Origin: Salarchaeum japonicum_A
GTDB lineage: Archaea > Halobacteriota > Halobacteria > Halobacteriales > Halobacteriaceae
Direction: 5' to 3'
Length of the DNA stretch: 64,000 bases
Assembly (NCBI RefSeq): GCF_049705945.1
Contig: NZ_JBNAMV010000004.1
Coordinates: 1,550,001-1,614,000, forward strand
The number at the start of each line of letters is the position of its first letter. Within the stretch, counting starts at the first letter, position 1. Made by a program: the position numbers and the translations under genes. The notes beneath the pieces were generated by a model. That model saw only the letters and a program-made list of their open reading frames with translations, was not told the DNA's origin and made no database searches. Of this stretch, positions 34,369-41,908 are shown one piece after another.

Positions 34369-34475
34369 ACCCATCGATGGGTGTCGGGTCCGATGAGCGT
34401 TCGGGACGCGGAGGCATAGCACGGCCGGACGTGTCCGGGAGGTTCTTCCGTCCTCCCACCATTTACTCGAACCCA

Positions 34476-34655
34476 ATGGGCTTCGGTAGCTACGACGAAT
34501 CCGAGCAGAAAGACCAGAGCGCGGACGTGGACGAGAGCGCGGGCGTGAACGTCCACGAGAACGACCACGAGGGCGAAGTCGCGCTGGAGGGCGGCGACGA
34601 CACCGACGCGCTCGTGGACGCGCTCAGCGACATGAAAGAAAGCGACGAAGAATAA
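34476..34655 (+). CDS. Small acidic haloarchaeal protein (DUF5786-like)
   Basis: The 59-aa product MGFGSYDESEQKD... is strongly acidic throughout, with no cysteines and no hydrophobic segment. It resembles the DUF5786 haloarchaeal group. It lies 25 bases upstream of the MazG-like gene on the same strand, so the two may be cotranscribed. Function is unknown. Confidence 0.7.
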   Translation: MGFGSYDESEQKDQSADVDESAGVNVHENDHEGEVALEGGDDTDALVDALSDMKESDEE

Positions 34656-34680
34656 GGCCCCGGAGCGTTCGTTTTCGGTC

Positions 34681-35004
34681 GTGCGCGAGACGTACGACAA
34701 ACTGGTTCGCGACGATATCCCCGACTTGATTCGAGCAGACGGCGAAACGCCCGAGACCGACCGGGTGTCCGGCGAGCAGTATCGGGCGCGGTTGCACGAG
34801 AAACTGGACGAGGAAGTCGCGGAGTTCCACGACGACCCCTCACCCGAGGAACTGGCGGACGTGCGCGCCGTCCTCGACGCCCTCCAGAGCGCCGAATCTA
34901 TCGCCGGGCAGGACGTGCGGGACGCTCGCGAGCGAAAGCGCAAGGAGCGCGGCGAGTTCGCGGACGGCATCGTCCTCCACGCAGTGCGTTCTGCCAACGA
35001 GTAA
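34681..35004 (+). CDS. MazG/HisE-like nucleoside triphosphate pyrophosphohydrolase
   Basis: The 107-aa helical protein starts at GTG 34681 (RETYDKLVRDDIPDLIRADG). It has the metal-binding EE motif of the family in KLDEEVAEFHDDPSPEELADVRAVLDAL, the E..EE..D arrangement. It is likely a house-cleaning enzyme hydrolysing non-canonical nucleotides, or HisE-like; the context gives no histidine genes. Confidence 0.78.
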   Translation: MRETYDKLVRDDIPDLIRADGETPETDRVSGEQYRARLHEKLDEEVAEFHDDPSPEELADVRAVLDALQSAESIAGQDVRDARERKRKERGEFADGIVLHAVRSANE

Positions 35005-35058
35005 CACGCTACCGGGGCTTTCAGAACCCGTTTAGGCGCGAATCGCCTCCATCGGGTA

Positions 35059-36246
35059 ATGAGTTACAAAATCGGTCTCGTGGGCAAGCCCTCGGTCGGG
35101 AAGTCCACGTTCTTCAACGCGGCGACGATGGGTGACGTGCCGGAGGGCGCGTACCCGTTCACGACCATCGACCCGAGTCTCGGCGAGGCGTACGTCCGCG
35201 TGGACTGCGCGGCCCCGGACTTCGACGAGCAATGCGAACCGAACACGGGCTACTGCCGGAACGACAAGCGCTTCGTCCCCGTAAAACTCGTGGACGTGGC
35301 GGGGTTGATTCCGGGCGCGCACGAGGGGAAGGGTCTCGGGAATCAGTTCCTCACCGACCTGAACGAGGCGGACGTGCTCGTGCACGTCGTGGACTTCTCC
35401 GGGGAGACGGACATGGAGGGCGAACCGACGGAGGGCCACGACCCCCGCGACGACATCGACTTCCTCGAAGAAGAACTCGACCAGTGGTACCTCGGGATTC
35501 TGGAGAAGGGAATCGAGCGCTTCGAAACCCGGCACATGGCGGAGACGGAACTCGAAGTCGAACTCGCGGAACAGATGAGCGCGTTCGGCACGAACAAGGA
35601 CGAAATCAAGCAGGTGATTCTCTCGCTCGGCCTCGAACTCGACCCCGAAACGTGGGACGACGCGGACGAACTCGAACTCGCCCGCGAAATCCGCAAGCGC
35701 ACGAAACCGATGGTCGTCGCGGCGAACAAGATGGACACCCCCGAAGCCCGCGAGAACTACGAAGAAATCACGAACGACCCCGACTACGACCACCTCACCA
35801 TCGTCCCGTGCAGCGCGCACGCCGAGAAAGCGCTCAAGACCGCGGAGGAGAACGACGTCGTCGAGTACACGCCCGGCGCGGGCGACTTCGACATCACGGG
35901 CGACATCTCCGACGAGCAGTCCGCGGGCCTCGAACAGATCCGGGACTTCATCGGCGAGTTCGACGGGTCCGGCGTCCAGCGCGCGCTCGAAGCCGCGCTG
36001 TTCGAGGAACTCGACGCCGTCGCCGTCTTCCCCGGGAGCGCGAGCGGGAACTGGACGAACGGCCCGTTCCCCGACTGCTTCGTCCTCCCCGCCGACTCGA
36101 CCGCCGAGGACTTCGCGTACCACCTCCACTCCGATATCGGCGAGGGCTTCCTCCACGCCATCGACTGCCGGACCGACCGCCAGATCGGCGCCGACACCGA
36201 ACTCGAAACCGGCGACGTGGTCGAAGTCGTCTCCACGAACCAGTAA
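35059..36246 (+). CDS. ychF: YchF/OLA1-type Obg-family ATPase
   Basis: The 395-aa protein has the P-loop GLVGKPSVGKSTFFNA, the G3 segment DVAGLIPGAHEGKGLGNQFL, and the base-contacting AANKMD near residue 219. YchF differs from other Obg proteins in preferring ATP over GTP, as is known for this family. A C-terminal TGS domain occupies about residues 310-395 (AVFPGSASGNW to VEVVSTNQ). It associates with ribosomes and stress responses. It is flanked by unrelated genes. Confidence 0.93.
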   Translation: MSYKIGLVGKPSVGKSTFFNAATMGDVPEGAYPFTTIDPSLGEAYVRVDCAAPDFDEQCEPNTGYCRNDKRFVPVKLVDVAGLIPGAHEGKGLGNQFLTDLNEADVLVHVVDFSGETDMEGEPTEGHDPRDDIDFLEEELDQWYLGILEKGIERFETRHMAETELEVELAEQMSAFGTNKDEIKQVILSLGLELDPETWDDADELELAREIRKRTKPMVVAANKMDTPEARENYEEITNDPDYDHLTIVPCSAHAEKALKTAEENDVVEYTPGAGDFDITGDISDEQSAGLEQIRDFIGEFDGSGVQRALEAALFEELDAVAVFPGSASGNWTNGPFPDCFVLPADSTAEDFAYHLHSDIGEGFLHAIDCRTDRQIGADTELETGDVVEVVSTNQ

Positions 36247-36283
36247 CCCCGAAAGCTCTTCGTCGCGCTCTCTCTTTCCAGTG

Positions 36284-36656
36284 ATGGCAGTCACTCGTCG
36301 GTGGGTCGCCCGGACGGTGACGCTCGCCGCGCTCGGACTTGCCGGCTGTACGTCGTCGCAGGACACCGGCGTTAGCGACATCGTCGTGACGAACCACACC
36401 GCGAACGAGGTGGCGGTTACTGTTCGGGTCGTTCGCGAGGACGGCACGCGAGTACTCGACGACACCGTTTCGATAGTCGCGGGGGCAACTCAGACGTACG
36501 AAAACCCCGTTCCATTCATCGACGGTTCGCGTCACTGTCGATGTCGAGAACGGACCGAAGGGGACGCGTGACTGGGACGAGTGGGCGAGCGATTCGTCCG
36601 GACTTATCGTGGATATCCGTGCGCGGGACGTGTCGTTCTCGGTGGTCGCCGCCTAG
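36284..36656 (+). pseudogene. Short lipoprotein gene with apparent frameshift
   Basis: ATG 36284 encodes a signal ending LGLAGC (lipobox) and then a strand-rich domain (DIVVTNHTANEVAVTVRVVREDG). Near 36520, after NPVPFIDG, the frame runs into an unlike tail. In the neighbouring frame the sequence continues as plausible protein (TVRVTVDVENG ... VVAA) with a stop at 36654-36656. A +1 shift thus joins two coherent halves. Either the gene is broken, or a sequencing indel exists. The intact protein would be about 124 aa. Confidence 0.6.
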
Positions 36657-37000
36657 TACTCTTCTTCGATGTAGCCGCCGAGGTAGCCGCCGACCGCGCT
36701 CATCGCGGCGGTGAACCCGACGGCGAACACGACGACGAAGATGACCGCGACGACGCCGAGCGCGGCGAACTCGATGGGGGCAAAGGGGAGCGCGGCGGAG
36801 AACAGCGCGAGCACGAGGATGATTGGGAGGGACGCGATGACGCCCGAAATCGCGCCGACGCGCGCGCCGTCCTGGGGACCGTTCGCTTGGAGGTAGCCGG
36901 CGGCCGCGCCGCCGAGGAGGGGTGAGACGCCCGTGAACGAGAGGATGACCGTGACCGCGGCACCGATCAGGGCGTTGATGAGGGTGTTCTCTTTCGCCAT
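36653..37000 (-). CDS. DUF5518-like membrane protein
   Basis: The 115-aa protein has four or five hydrophobic segments: INALIGAAVTVILSFTGVSPLLGGAAAGYL, then SGVIASLPIILVLALFSAALPF, and GVVAVIFVVVFAVGFTAAMSAVGGYLGGYI. It ends in an acidic EEEY. This pattern matches the haloarchaeal DUF5518 membrane proteins, of unknown function. Its last bases overlap the preceding lipoprotein stop on the opposite strand. Confidence 0.75.
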   Translation of the reverse strand: MAKENTLINALIGAAVTVILSFTGVSPLLGGAAAGYLQANGPQDGARVGAISGVIASLPIILVLALFSAALPFAPIEFAALGVVAVIFVVVFAVGFTAAMSAVGGYLGGYIEEEY

Positions 37001-37042
37001 ACGCGTCAGAATGTGACCCCGGGATAAGTCGGTTGTGCCGTT

Positions 37043-38089
37043 TCAGGCGCGTGCGGCGGTGACGGTGCGCTGCCAGGCCGCGAGCCAGTCGTCGAGGGAC
37101 GCCGCGAGCAGGTCGTAGTGGGGGCGGACGGTGGTGTCGGGCGTTCGAACGTACTGGTCGAAGTCCTCGGGGAGCGCCGCGTCCTCGATGACGGGGAGTG
37201 AGCCGGTGAGGACGGCCATCCGGCCCTGGACGTTCGGATTCAGGAGGAATCTCGTGAACGCGTCGGCGTTCTCCGGGTTCACGGCGTCCGCGAACCGCCC
37301 GACGCCCTCGACGTGTCGGTACGCCGCGCCGTCGAGGAACTGCACGCGGTAGCGTTCGAGGTTGAGGCGGTCCCGCGCGGCGAACAGCGGCGTCGTGGAC
37401 GTGCCGACGAGCAGGCCGCCGAGGCCGTTCCGGTACGCGGTCCGCGCGTCCGTGCTCGACGTGACGAGGTGCGCGCCCGCGTCGAGGAACTTCCGCCAGC
37501 GCTCGCAGGCGTCGTAGATACCGAACTCGCGGACGGACCAGGTGAAGAACGCGCGGCCGAGCGCGTCCGTCCGCGGGTCGGGGACGAGCGTCAGCGGCGC
37601 GTGTGCCGGCGAGAAGAACTCCCCGAACGTCTCGGGCGGGTCGACCTTCGTCTCGTCGTACACGAGACATACGTCGGAGCGCGTCACGGGGAGAACGCGC
37701 GCGTCGGGGTCGAACTCGTAGGCGTCCGGAACCTCGTCGTAGCCGCTCGCGGGCGCGAACAGGTCGTCGGTGCGCTCGCGTGCGGTGGCGAGCGTCGCGG
37801 GCGTCACCCCGAGGAAGGCGTCTGCGTCGACCGCCGCGCCCTGCAGGTGGCGCGCGACGTACGCGGACAGCGCGCCCGGCGGCGTCTCCCAGGTGAGCGC
37901 GGTTTCCGTGCGCGCCCGAAACTCCTCGGCGAGCCAGTTCCCGGCGATTTCGGCGTCCGGACTGGACGCGACGAACTCACGGGTTGCGCCCGCTCGCACA
38001 GTTTCTGGCGGCGTACTGGTGTCCGCGCAGCCGGCGAGCCCGGCGAGCGCGCCGGAGGCGAGCGAGGTGAGGAGGGCGCGACGACGCAT
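37043..38089 (-). CDS. Thiamine-type ABC transporter substrate-binding lipoprotein
   Basis: From ATG 38089, MRRRALLTSLASGALAGLAGC forms a Tat-like signal with lipobox. The mature 328-residue part has the two-lobe solute-binding pattern: ALSAYVARHLQGAAVDADAFLGVT, VLPVTRSDVCLVYDETKVDPPETFGEF, and FTRFLLNPNVQGRMAVLTGSLPV near the C-terminus. This matches thiamine/ferric-type periplasmic proteins. No permease or ATPase lies next to it in this window. Confidence 0.8.
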   Translation of the reverse strand: MRRRALLTSLASGALAGLAGCADTSTPPETVRAGATREFVASSPDAEIAGNWLAEEFRARTETALTWETPPGALSAYVARHLQGAAVDADAFLGVTPATLATARERTDDLFAPASGYDEVPDAYEFDPDARVLPVTRSDVCLVYDETKVDPPETFGEFFSPAHAPLTLVPDPRTDALGRAFFTWSVREFGIYDACERWRKFLDAGAHLVTSSTDARTAYRNGLGGLLVGTSTTPLFAARDRLNLERYRVQFLDGAAYRHVEGVGRFADAVNPENADAFTRFLLNPNVQGRMAVLTGSLPVIEDAALPEDFDQYVRTPDTTVRPHYDLLAASLDDWLAAWQRTVTAARA

Positions 38090-38130
38090 CACTCGGTTCT
38101 CGTCACACGACGACCTTAGGCTTTTACGAC

Positions 38131-38295
38131 CTACACGCCGCCGTGCATCGCGTGATTTTCGTCGTCGACGAGGTTGTGGAGGCGGCGGTCGGAGGAACTG
38201 AACTGTCGCTGACAGCGCTCGACCCACGGGGTCGTGTCCTCGATGGTCGGGTGGTCGGTGGGCGATGCGGCGGGTCGTGTCGTGCTCTGGCTCAT
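38131..38295 (-). CDS. Possible small protein (54 aa)
   Basis: ATG 38295 encodes MSQSTTRPAAS followed by TIEDTTPWVERCQRQFSSSDRRLHNLVDDENHAMHGGV-like sequence, polar and helical. The codon bias in the C-terminal half looks coding. There is no recognised family. It lies between the solute-binding protein and IF-1A genes. Confidence 0.45.
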   Translation of the reverse strand: MSQSTTRPAASPTDHPTIEDTTPWVERCQRQFSSSDRRLHNLVDDENHAMHGGV

Positions 38296-38492
38296 CTGGG
38301 TGGTGTGGATTCGGGTGGATAGCGGACGGGGCTGGCTGGGGCGTGCTGGCGTGCGAGTTTGGATACGGATAGCATCACAAGTAGGCCAATACGCGAGACT
38401 ATCATAAATGTTCATGCTCTACCGCGGTGTCGGCTGCCCCGTGGTACCACACATATCGGATGACTTTACCGTCTCCCCCACCAAATAACGCT

Positions 38493-38777
38493 GTGAGTGA
38501 AGAAAGTGGCCGCCGGAACCTCCGGATGCCAAACGACGATGAGGTCTTCGCCGTGGTCTCCCAACACAACGGGGGCAACCACGTCGAACTCAAGTGTGCC
38601 GACGGAAAGACGCGAATGGGCCGAATCCCAGGCCGCATGAAGTACCGGGTCTGGATCAACGAGGGCGACGTCGTCCTCGCCGAACCGTGGGACTGGCAGG
38701 ACGAAAAAGCCAACGTCGAATGGCGATACGACGAGCAGGCAGCCGAGCAGCTCCGCGAAGAAGGCCACATCGACTAA
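38493..38777 (+). CDS. eif1a: Translation initiation factor IF-1A (eIF1A)
   Basis: IF-1A binds the small ribosomal subunit and helps place the initiator tRNA. The 94-aa protein beginning at GTG 38493 has the typical SEESGRRNLRMPNDDEVFAVV start, the OB-fold strand CADGKTRMGRIPGRMKYRVWI, and the DVVLAEPWDWQDEKANVEWRY segment. An ATG at 38460 in frame would add 11 residues not seen in family members. It is the last backbone gene before the mobile island. Confidence 0.93.
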   Translation: MSEESGRRNLRMPNDDEVFAVVSQHNGGNHVELKCADGKTRMGRIPGRMKYRVWINEGDVVLAEPWDWQDEKANVEWRYDEQAAEQLREEGHID

Positions 38778-38799
38778 CTTTACTCTTCACACTCGTTCA

Positions 38800-38991
38800 C
38801 GACCGCGTAGCCACGCGTCCAGCGAAAACGGCCTCGGCACTCGAACCAGTGAATATTACCGACTTACGAAACTATTTACGGGAAAAATCGATTCTCACCA
38901 AATCGATAGACTGCGTAGGGATACACGCCGAGATGCGCCCTATGTAGCGGAATACTTTCAGGCTGAAGGCGACTATCCCCGCTACGAATAA
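38800..38991 (+). pseudogene. Open frame crossing the left repeat (possible gene remnant)
   Basis: A frame runs through the left repeat and ends at TAA 38989-38991, with a plausible C-terminal sequence (IDSHQIDRLRRDTRRDAPYVAEYF). It has no start codon and no recognisable family. It could be the end of a gene cut by integration, or chance. The rest of 38992-39085 contains only AT-rich, promoter-like sequence. Confidence 0.25.
38830..38842 (+). repeat. Left copy of island-flanking direct repeat (candidate attL)
   Basis: GGCCTCGGCACTC is identical to 59511-59523. Twelve bases inside it lies TATTACCGA (38854-38862), the reverse complement of TCGGTAATA found next to the right copy. The GC content falls from the left of this site to the right of it. 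It is 52 bases beyond the IF-1A stop codon. Confidence 0.7.
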
Positions 38992-39085
38992 GCAGGCCGC
39001 GATTTACTGGACAGGACTGGAATCGTCGTTCATCCATAGAATAATCATACTACGGTGAATTTGTCGAGTTAGCACGAGTGAACAT

Positions 39086-40315
39086 ATGTCACTTAGGCCC
39101 ATCCAACAACTGGAGGACGATTATTTCGATGATTTTGGAGTTGTCGCTCGGGACAATCCGGATGATATCATCGAATTTCTCGAAGATATTTACGAGCACG
39201 TAGAACAGGGTACGCTGCAAGAGGGTGGATACGAATATGAGGACTATCTCACTAGATTCGCTAGCGATACGTTTTGGCACACTATAGACGACCTGCTAAG
39301 TGCAGATTCTATTGAAACAGATGCCGACCCAGACGATATCAGATTTGGCCTGTTCGTCTTGATGGCCAAGCGTTCAATACTCCCAAATCCCTCTGATTTT
39401 AACACCCTTTCAGAGCTTGATGAAGAGTACAGAGACTCTGTACCCGATAGACCAACAAAGCCGTATTTCCGCTCATTACTGTATCGCTACGGGTATGAGC
39501 GTGAGCATCGACAGACAGGGCTTCAGTTAGCACACGAAGCGGTAGATGCGCAAATTGAGAATCCGTCTATTTACGACAACTTCGCAGCTCAGATAGTTGA
39601 AGTCGACGAGCAATTTGGAATCGAATCCCTCGATTTAGACATTGGCGATAGTGATGTTAGTGAACTCGCATTAGAGTACGCCGAGAAAGCCGTTCGGCAG
39701 GATTCTACCGAAGCCGAATACTATGCGACACTGGGTCGGGTATATTCTCTTCGTGGAGAGTTGGACGAAGCTGAGCGAAATGTTCAACGAGCTATCGAAC
39801 TCCGACTGGATGAAGAAACACAAGGACAACCCAATACGGCCTCCTTTAGAAGTATCCTGAGAACAATCAAGTCGAAAAGGCAGATACAGAAGATAGAATC
39901 CCAATACGAGGAGGCCCAAGACCAACTTGAGGAAATCTCAGAGAAGCACGACTCCCTCGAAAAGCAATACGAATCTCTGGATGGGAAATACGATAGTATA
40001 GAATCTAAACTTGAGGATGCAGTAGAAAAATATCGCACTCAGACGTTACAGTTTATTGGCTTCTTTACAGCCCTTCTCGCTGTCGTAGTGACTTCTGTCC
40101 AAGTTACAGAAATAACGAGCTCAGTTTCCGAAGCGAGGTCGCTCATTATCACACTAATCGGTGGAATACTCGTTTCATTTGGCGGTTTCAGTCTTATGCT
40201 GCCTGATAAGGAAAGTGGATACTCGAGACCGGTTCGGATTGGAGGTATAATACTAATTGGGACTCTCCTCTTATTGGCCTCTATCGTAGATGTTCCGTAC
40301 CTCAGTGGAATTTGA
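39086..40315 (+). CDS. TPR/coiled-coil protein with three C-terminal membrane helices
   Basis: I do not recognise the family. The 409-aa protein has an acidic helical N-terminus and TPR-like helices at about residues 185-255 (ALEYAEKAVRQDSTEAEYYATLGRVYSLRGELDEAERNVQRAIEL). A coiled coil follows (about 265-318), and then three hydrophobic segments from residue 319 to 405. Such a helical sensor joined to a short membrane module is the plan of many abortive-infection effectors; that is inference. It is the first island gene and is transcribed inward. Confidence 0.6.
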   Translation: MSLRPIQQLEDDYFDDFGVVARDNPDDIIEFLEDIYEHVEQGTLQEGGYEYEDYLTRFASDTFWHTIDDLLSADSIETDADPDDIRFGLFVLMAKRSILPNPSDFNTLSELDEEYRDSVPDRPTKPYFRSLLYRYGYEREHRQTGLQLAHEAVDAQIENPSIYDNFAAQIVEVDEQFGIESLDLDIGDSDVSELALEYAEKAVRQDSTEAEYYATLGRVYSLRGELDEAERNVQRAIELRLDEETQGQPNTASFRSILRTIKSKRQIQKIESQYEEAQDQLEEISEKHDSLEKQYESLDGKYDSIESKLEDAVEKYRTQTLQFIGFFTALLAVVVTSVQVTEITSSVSEARSLIITLIGGILVSFGGFSLMLPDKESGYSRPVRIGGIILIGTLLLLASIVDVPYLSGI

Positions 40316-40332
40316 TAGGTTACTGAGGCACG

Positions 40333-41052
40333 CTATGACATACTCAGTTTCTTTGCCTTCTCAGGCGCGTCTCTCAATTGTTCAAAATGCTCCTCGTTCC
40401 TGATATTCTGTGCTAAGGTGAGTAGTTCTCTCCCCCTCAGTTCAAGCCACGTTGTCCCAAGGCGACTCCGCTCTTCCTCAGTCGCCGGAATCCAGTAACA
40501 ATCTCCGATGAACTTCTTGCTACCCTTGGACGCAAACGCGAATGCAGTAGTCTCCTCCGGCACCGAGGCTAACGCTTCCTGAGCGGCAATCAGATACTTG
40601 GTCCCCAATATGACGAAGACCAAGTCGTAGCCTTCGGCAAGAATTTGCCGGAGGTCCTGAGGAATGTTTTTCTCCCGGCTAACAGCCGCTACCAACTCGT
40701 TATTAGTCATCGTATCTACGTCGAGGTTCATCCGTTCTGCCCGTTGACGAACCTGCTCAATCTCGCTGAACGTACACTCGTAGGACGGAATCTCTGTCCC
40801 AGCAGAGAGGACACCAAACCCGGCAGAGATGATACGCCAATCAACATTGGCAACCTTCAAAAGCTGTTGTACGGCTGATTCGATATGTTCGTGTTCGCGT
40901 CCCGTGTACATCTCAGCCGCCGAAGCGACAGCATCAGGATATTCTCTCAGTAACTCAGTCCGCTCTCTCGAATCTATCTCATTAGGACCGATGACGGCAT
41001 CAAATCGCTTCGTTCCGGAACAAGGTGAGATAACGAGCACATCCAATCCCAT
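40333..41052 (-). CDS. DUF6884/YaaA-like protein
   Basis: The 239-aa soluble protein begins LDVLVISPCSGTKRF and has AAEMYTGREHEHI, then VDWRIISAGFGVLSAGTEIPSYECTF, and DLVFVILGTKYLIAAQEAL. The Cys-x-x-x-K start and the Y-x-G-R-x-H stretch match DUF6884 and YaaA-type proteins, some of which reside in phages and defence islands. The catalytic role is unclear. It is convergent with the preceding membrane protein and divergent from the GIY-YIG-like gene. Confidence 0.55.
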   Translation of the reverse strand: MGLDVLVISPCSGTKRFDAVIGPNEIDSRERTELLREYPDAVASAAEMYTGREHEHIESAVQQLLKVANVDWRIISAGFGVLSAGTEIPSYECTFSEIEQVRQRAERMNLDVDTMTNNELVAAVSREKNIPQDLRQILAEGYDLVFVILGTKYLIAAQEALASVPEETTAFAFASKGSKKFIGDCYWIPATEEERSRLGTTWLELRGRELLTLAQNIRNEEHFEQLRDAPEKAKKLSMS

Positions 41053-41113
41053 CGGTGTATTCTTGTTCTGAATGACTACTCAGAGAACGAAACTCTTTGT
41101 GGACGTACCGGAG

Positions 41114-41125
41114 TAGCATATGCTA
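41114..41125. promoter_or_regulatory. 12-bp palindrome before the GIY-YIG-like gene
   Basis: TAGCATATGCTA is self-complementary and lies ten bases upstream of the ATG at 41136. The spacing is too short for a TATA box of a leaderless gene, so it may be an operator or part of the transcription start region. Confidence 0.35.
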
Positions 41126-41135
41126 AGGGACAACG

Positions 41136-41846
41136 ATGGTACGACGTGAGGATATTAACCGACTCTATGGACTCCTTGACGAGTTAGAGCAAACAGTCGG
41201 CGGAAAACAGAAACTCAAGGACTGCACCGGCTATATGGACTGGCCCGACCGAGGCGTCTACTTCTTCTTTGCATCAGACGAATGCCGCGACGGCGGCGAC
41301 CAACACCGAATTACTCGCATCGGGACTCACGCTGTCTCTGAGGGGAGCAGTACCTCGCTCTGGGACCGACTCAGAACGCATCGCGGAGCAAAACGGGGAA
41401 CCTACGAAGGTGGCGGGAACCACCGAGGCTCCGTCTTCCGGAAACGAGTTGGTGAGGCATTCGTCGAACGTGACGACCGACACGATGAGTATCCGCATTG
41501 GGGAGAGGGCTCAAGCGCGAAGCGGGAACGCCGACTTGATGAACTCGAGATGGAGCGGCGAGTAAGCGACTATCTTCGGGACCTGCCGTTCCTCTGGCTG
41601 AACGTCGACGACGAACCAAGTGCCGAGAGCCAACGAGCCTTCATCGAACGAAACACGATTGCGCTCCTCAGTAACTACCATCGAGAGGCCGTTGACGCTC
41701 GTTCAGGTGATTGGCTGGGCCATCATAGTCGGAGCAAGAAAATCCGCGAATCCGGACTGTGGAATGTGGACCATGTCGACGAGGATTACGACCCTGAATT
41801 TCTCGACCTCTTCCGTGACCAGATAGAGGAAACTTCGCGAGTCTAA
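41136..41846 (+). CDS. GIY-YIG-like nuclease-domain protein
   Basis: The 236-aa protein contains GVYFFF near residue 38, RIGTHAV near residue 60, and SLWDRLRTHRG near residue 75. These are the positions of the two strand motifs and the catalytic arginine of GIY-YIG nucleases. The remaining 140 residues are charged and partly helical. No accessory DNA-binding domain is obvious. A 12-bp palindrome lies just before the ATG. Restriction-like or homing activity is possible; the identification is by motif only. Confidence 0.6.
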   Translation: MVRREDINRLYGLLDELEQTVGGKQKLKDCTGYMDWPDRGVYFFFASDECRDGGDQHRITRIGTHAVSEGSSTSLWDRLRTHRGAKRGTYEGGGNHRGSVFRKRVGEAFVERDDRHDEYPHWGEGSSAKRERRLDELEMERRVSDYLRDLPFLWLNVDDEPSAESQRAFIERNTIALLSNYHREAVDARSGDWLGHHSRSKKIRESGLWNVDHVDEDYDPEFLDLFRDQIEETSRV

Positions 41847-41876
41847 GAATCGACCGCCATCGTAGCGACAGGACAC

Positions 41877-41885
41877 TATTATATT
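41877..41885 (+). promoter_or_regulatory. TATA box of the DUF262-HNH gene
   Basis: TATTATATT lies about 28 bases upstream of the ATG at 41909. The mRNA is therefore likely leaderless, and this gene can be transcribed independently of the upstream GIY-YIG-like gene. Confidence 0.6.
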
Positions 41886-41908
41886 GGTAATGTCTGTACA
41901 GCAATAGT

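Noticed and set aside
38830..38842. tRNA gene as the integration target
   Set aside because: Neither copy of the repeat lies in a tRNA; no cloverleaf arms are found within 150 bases of either.
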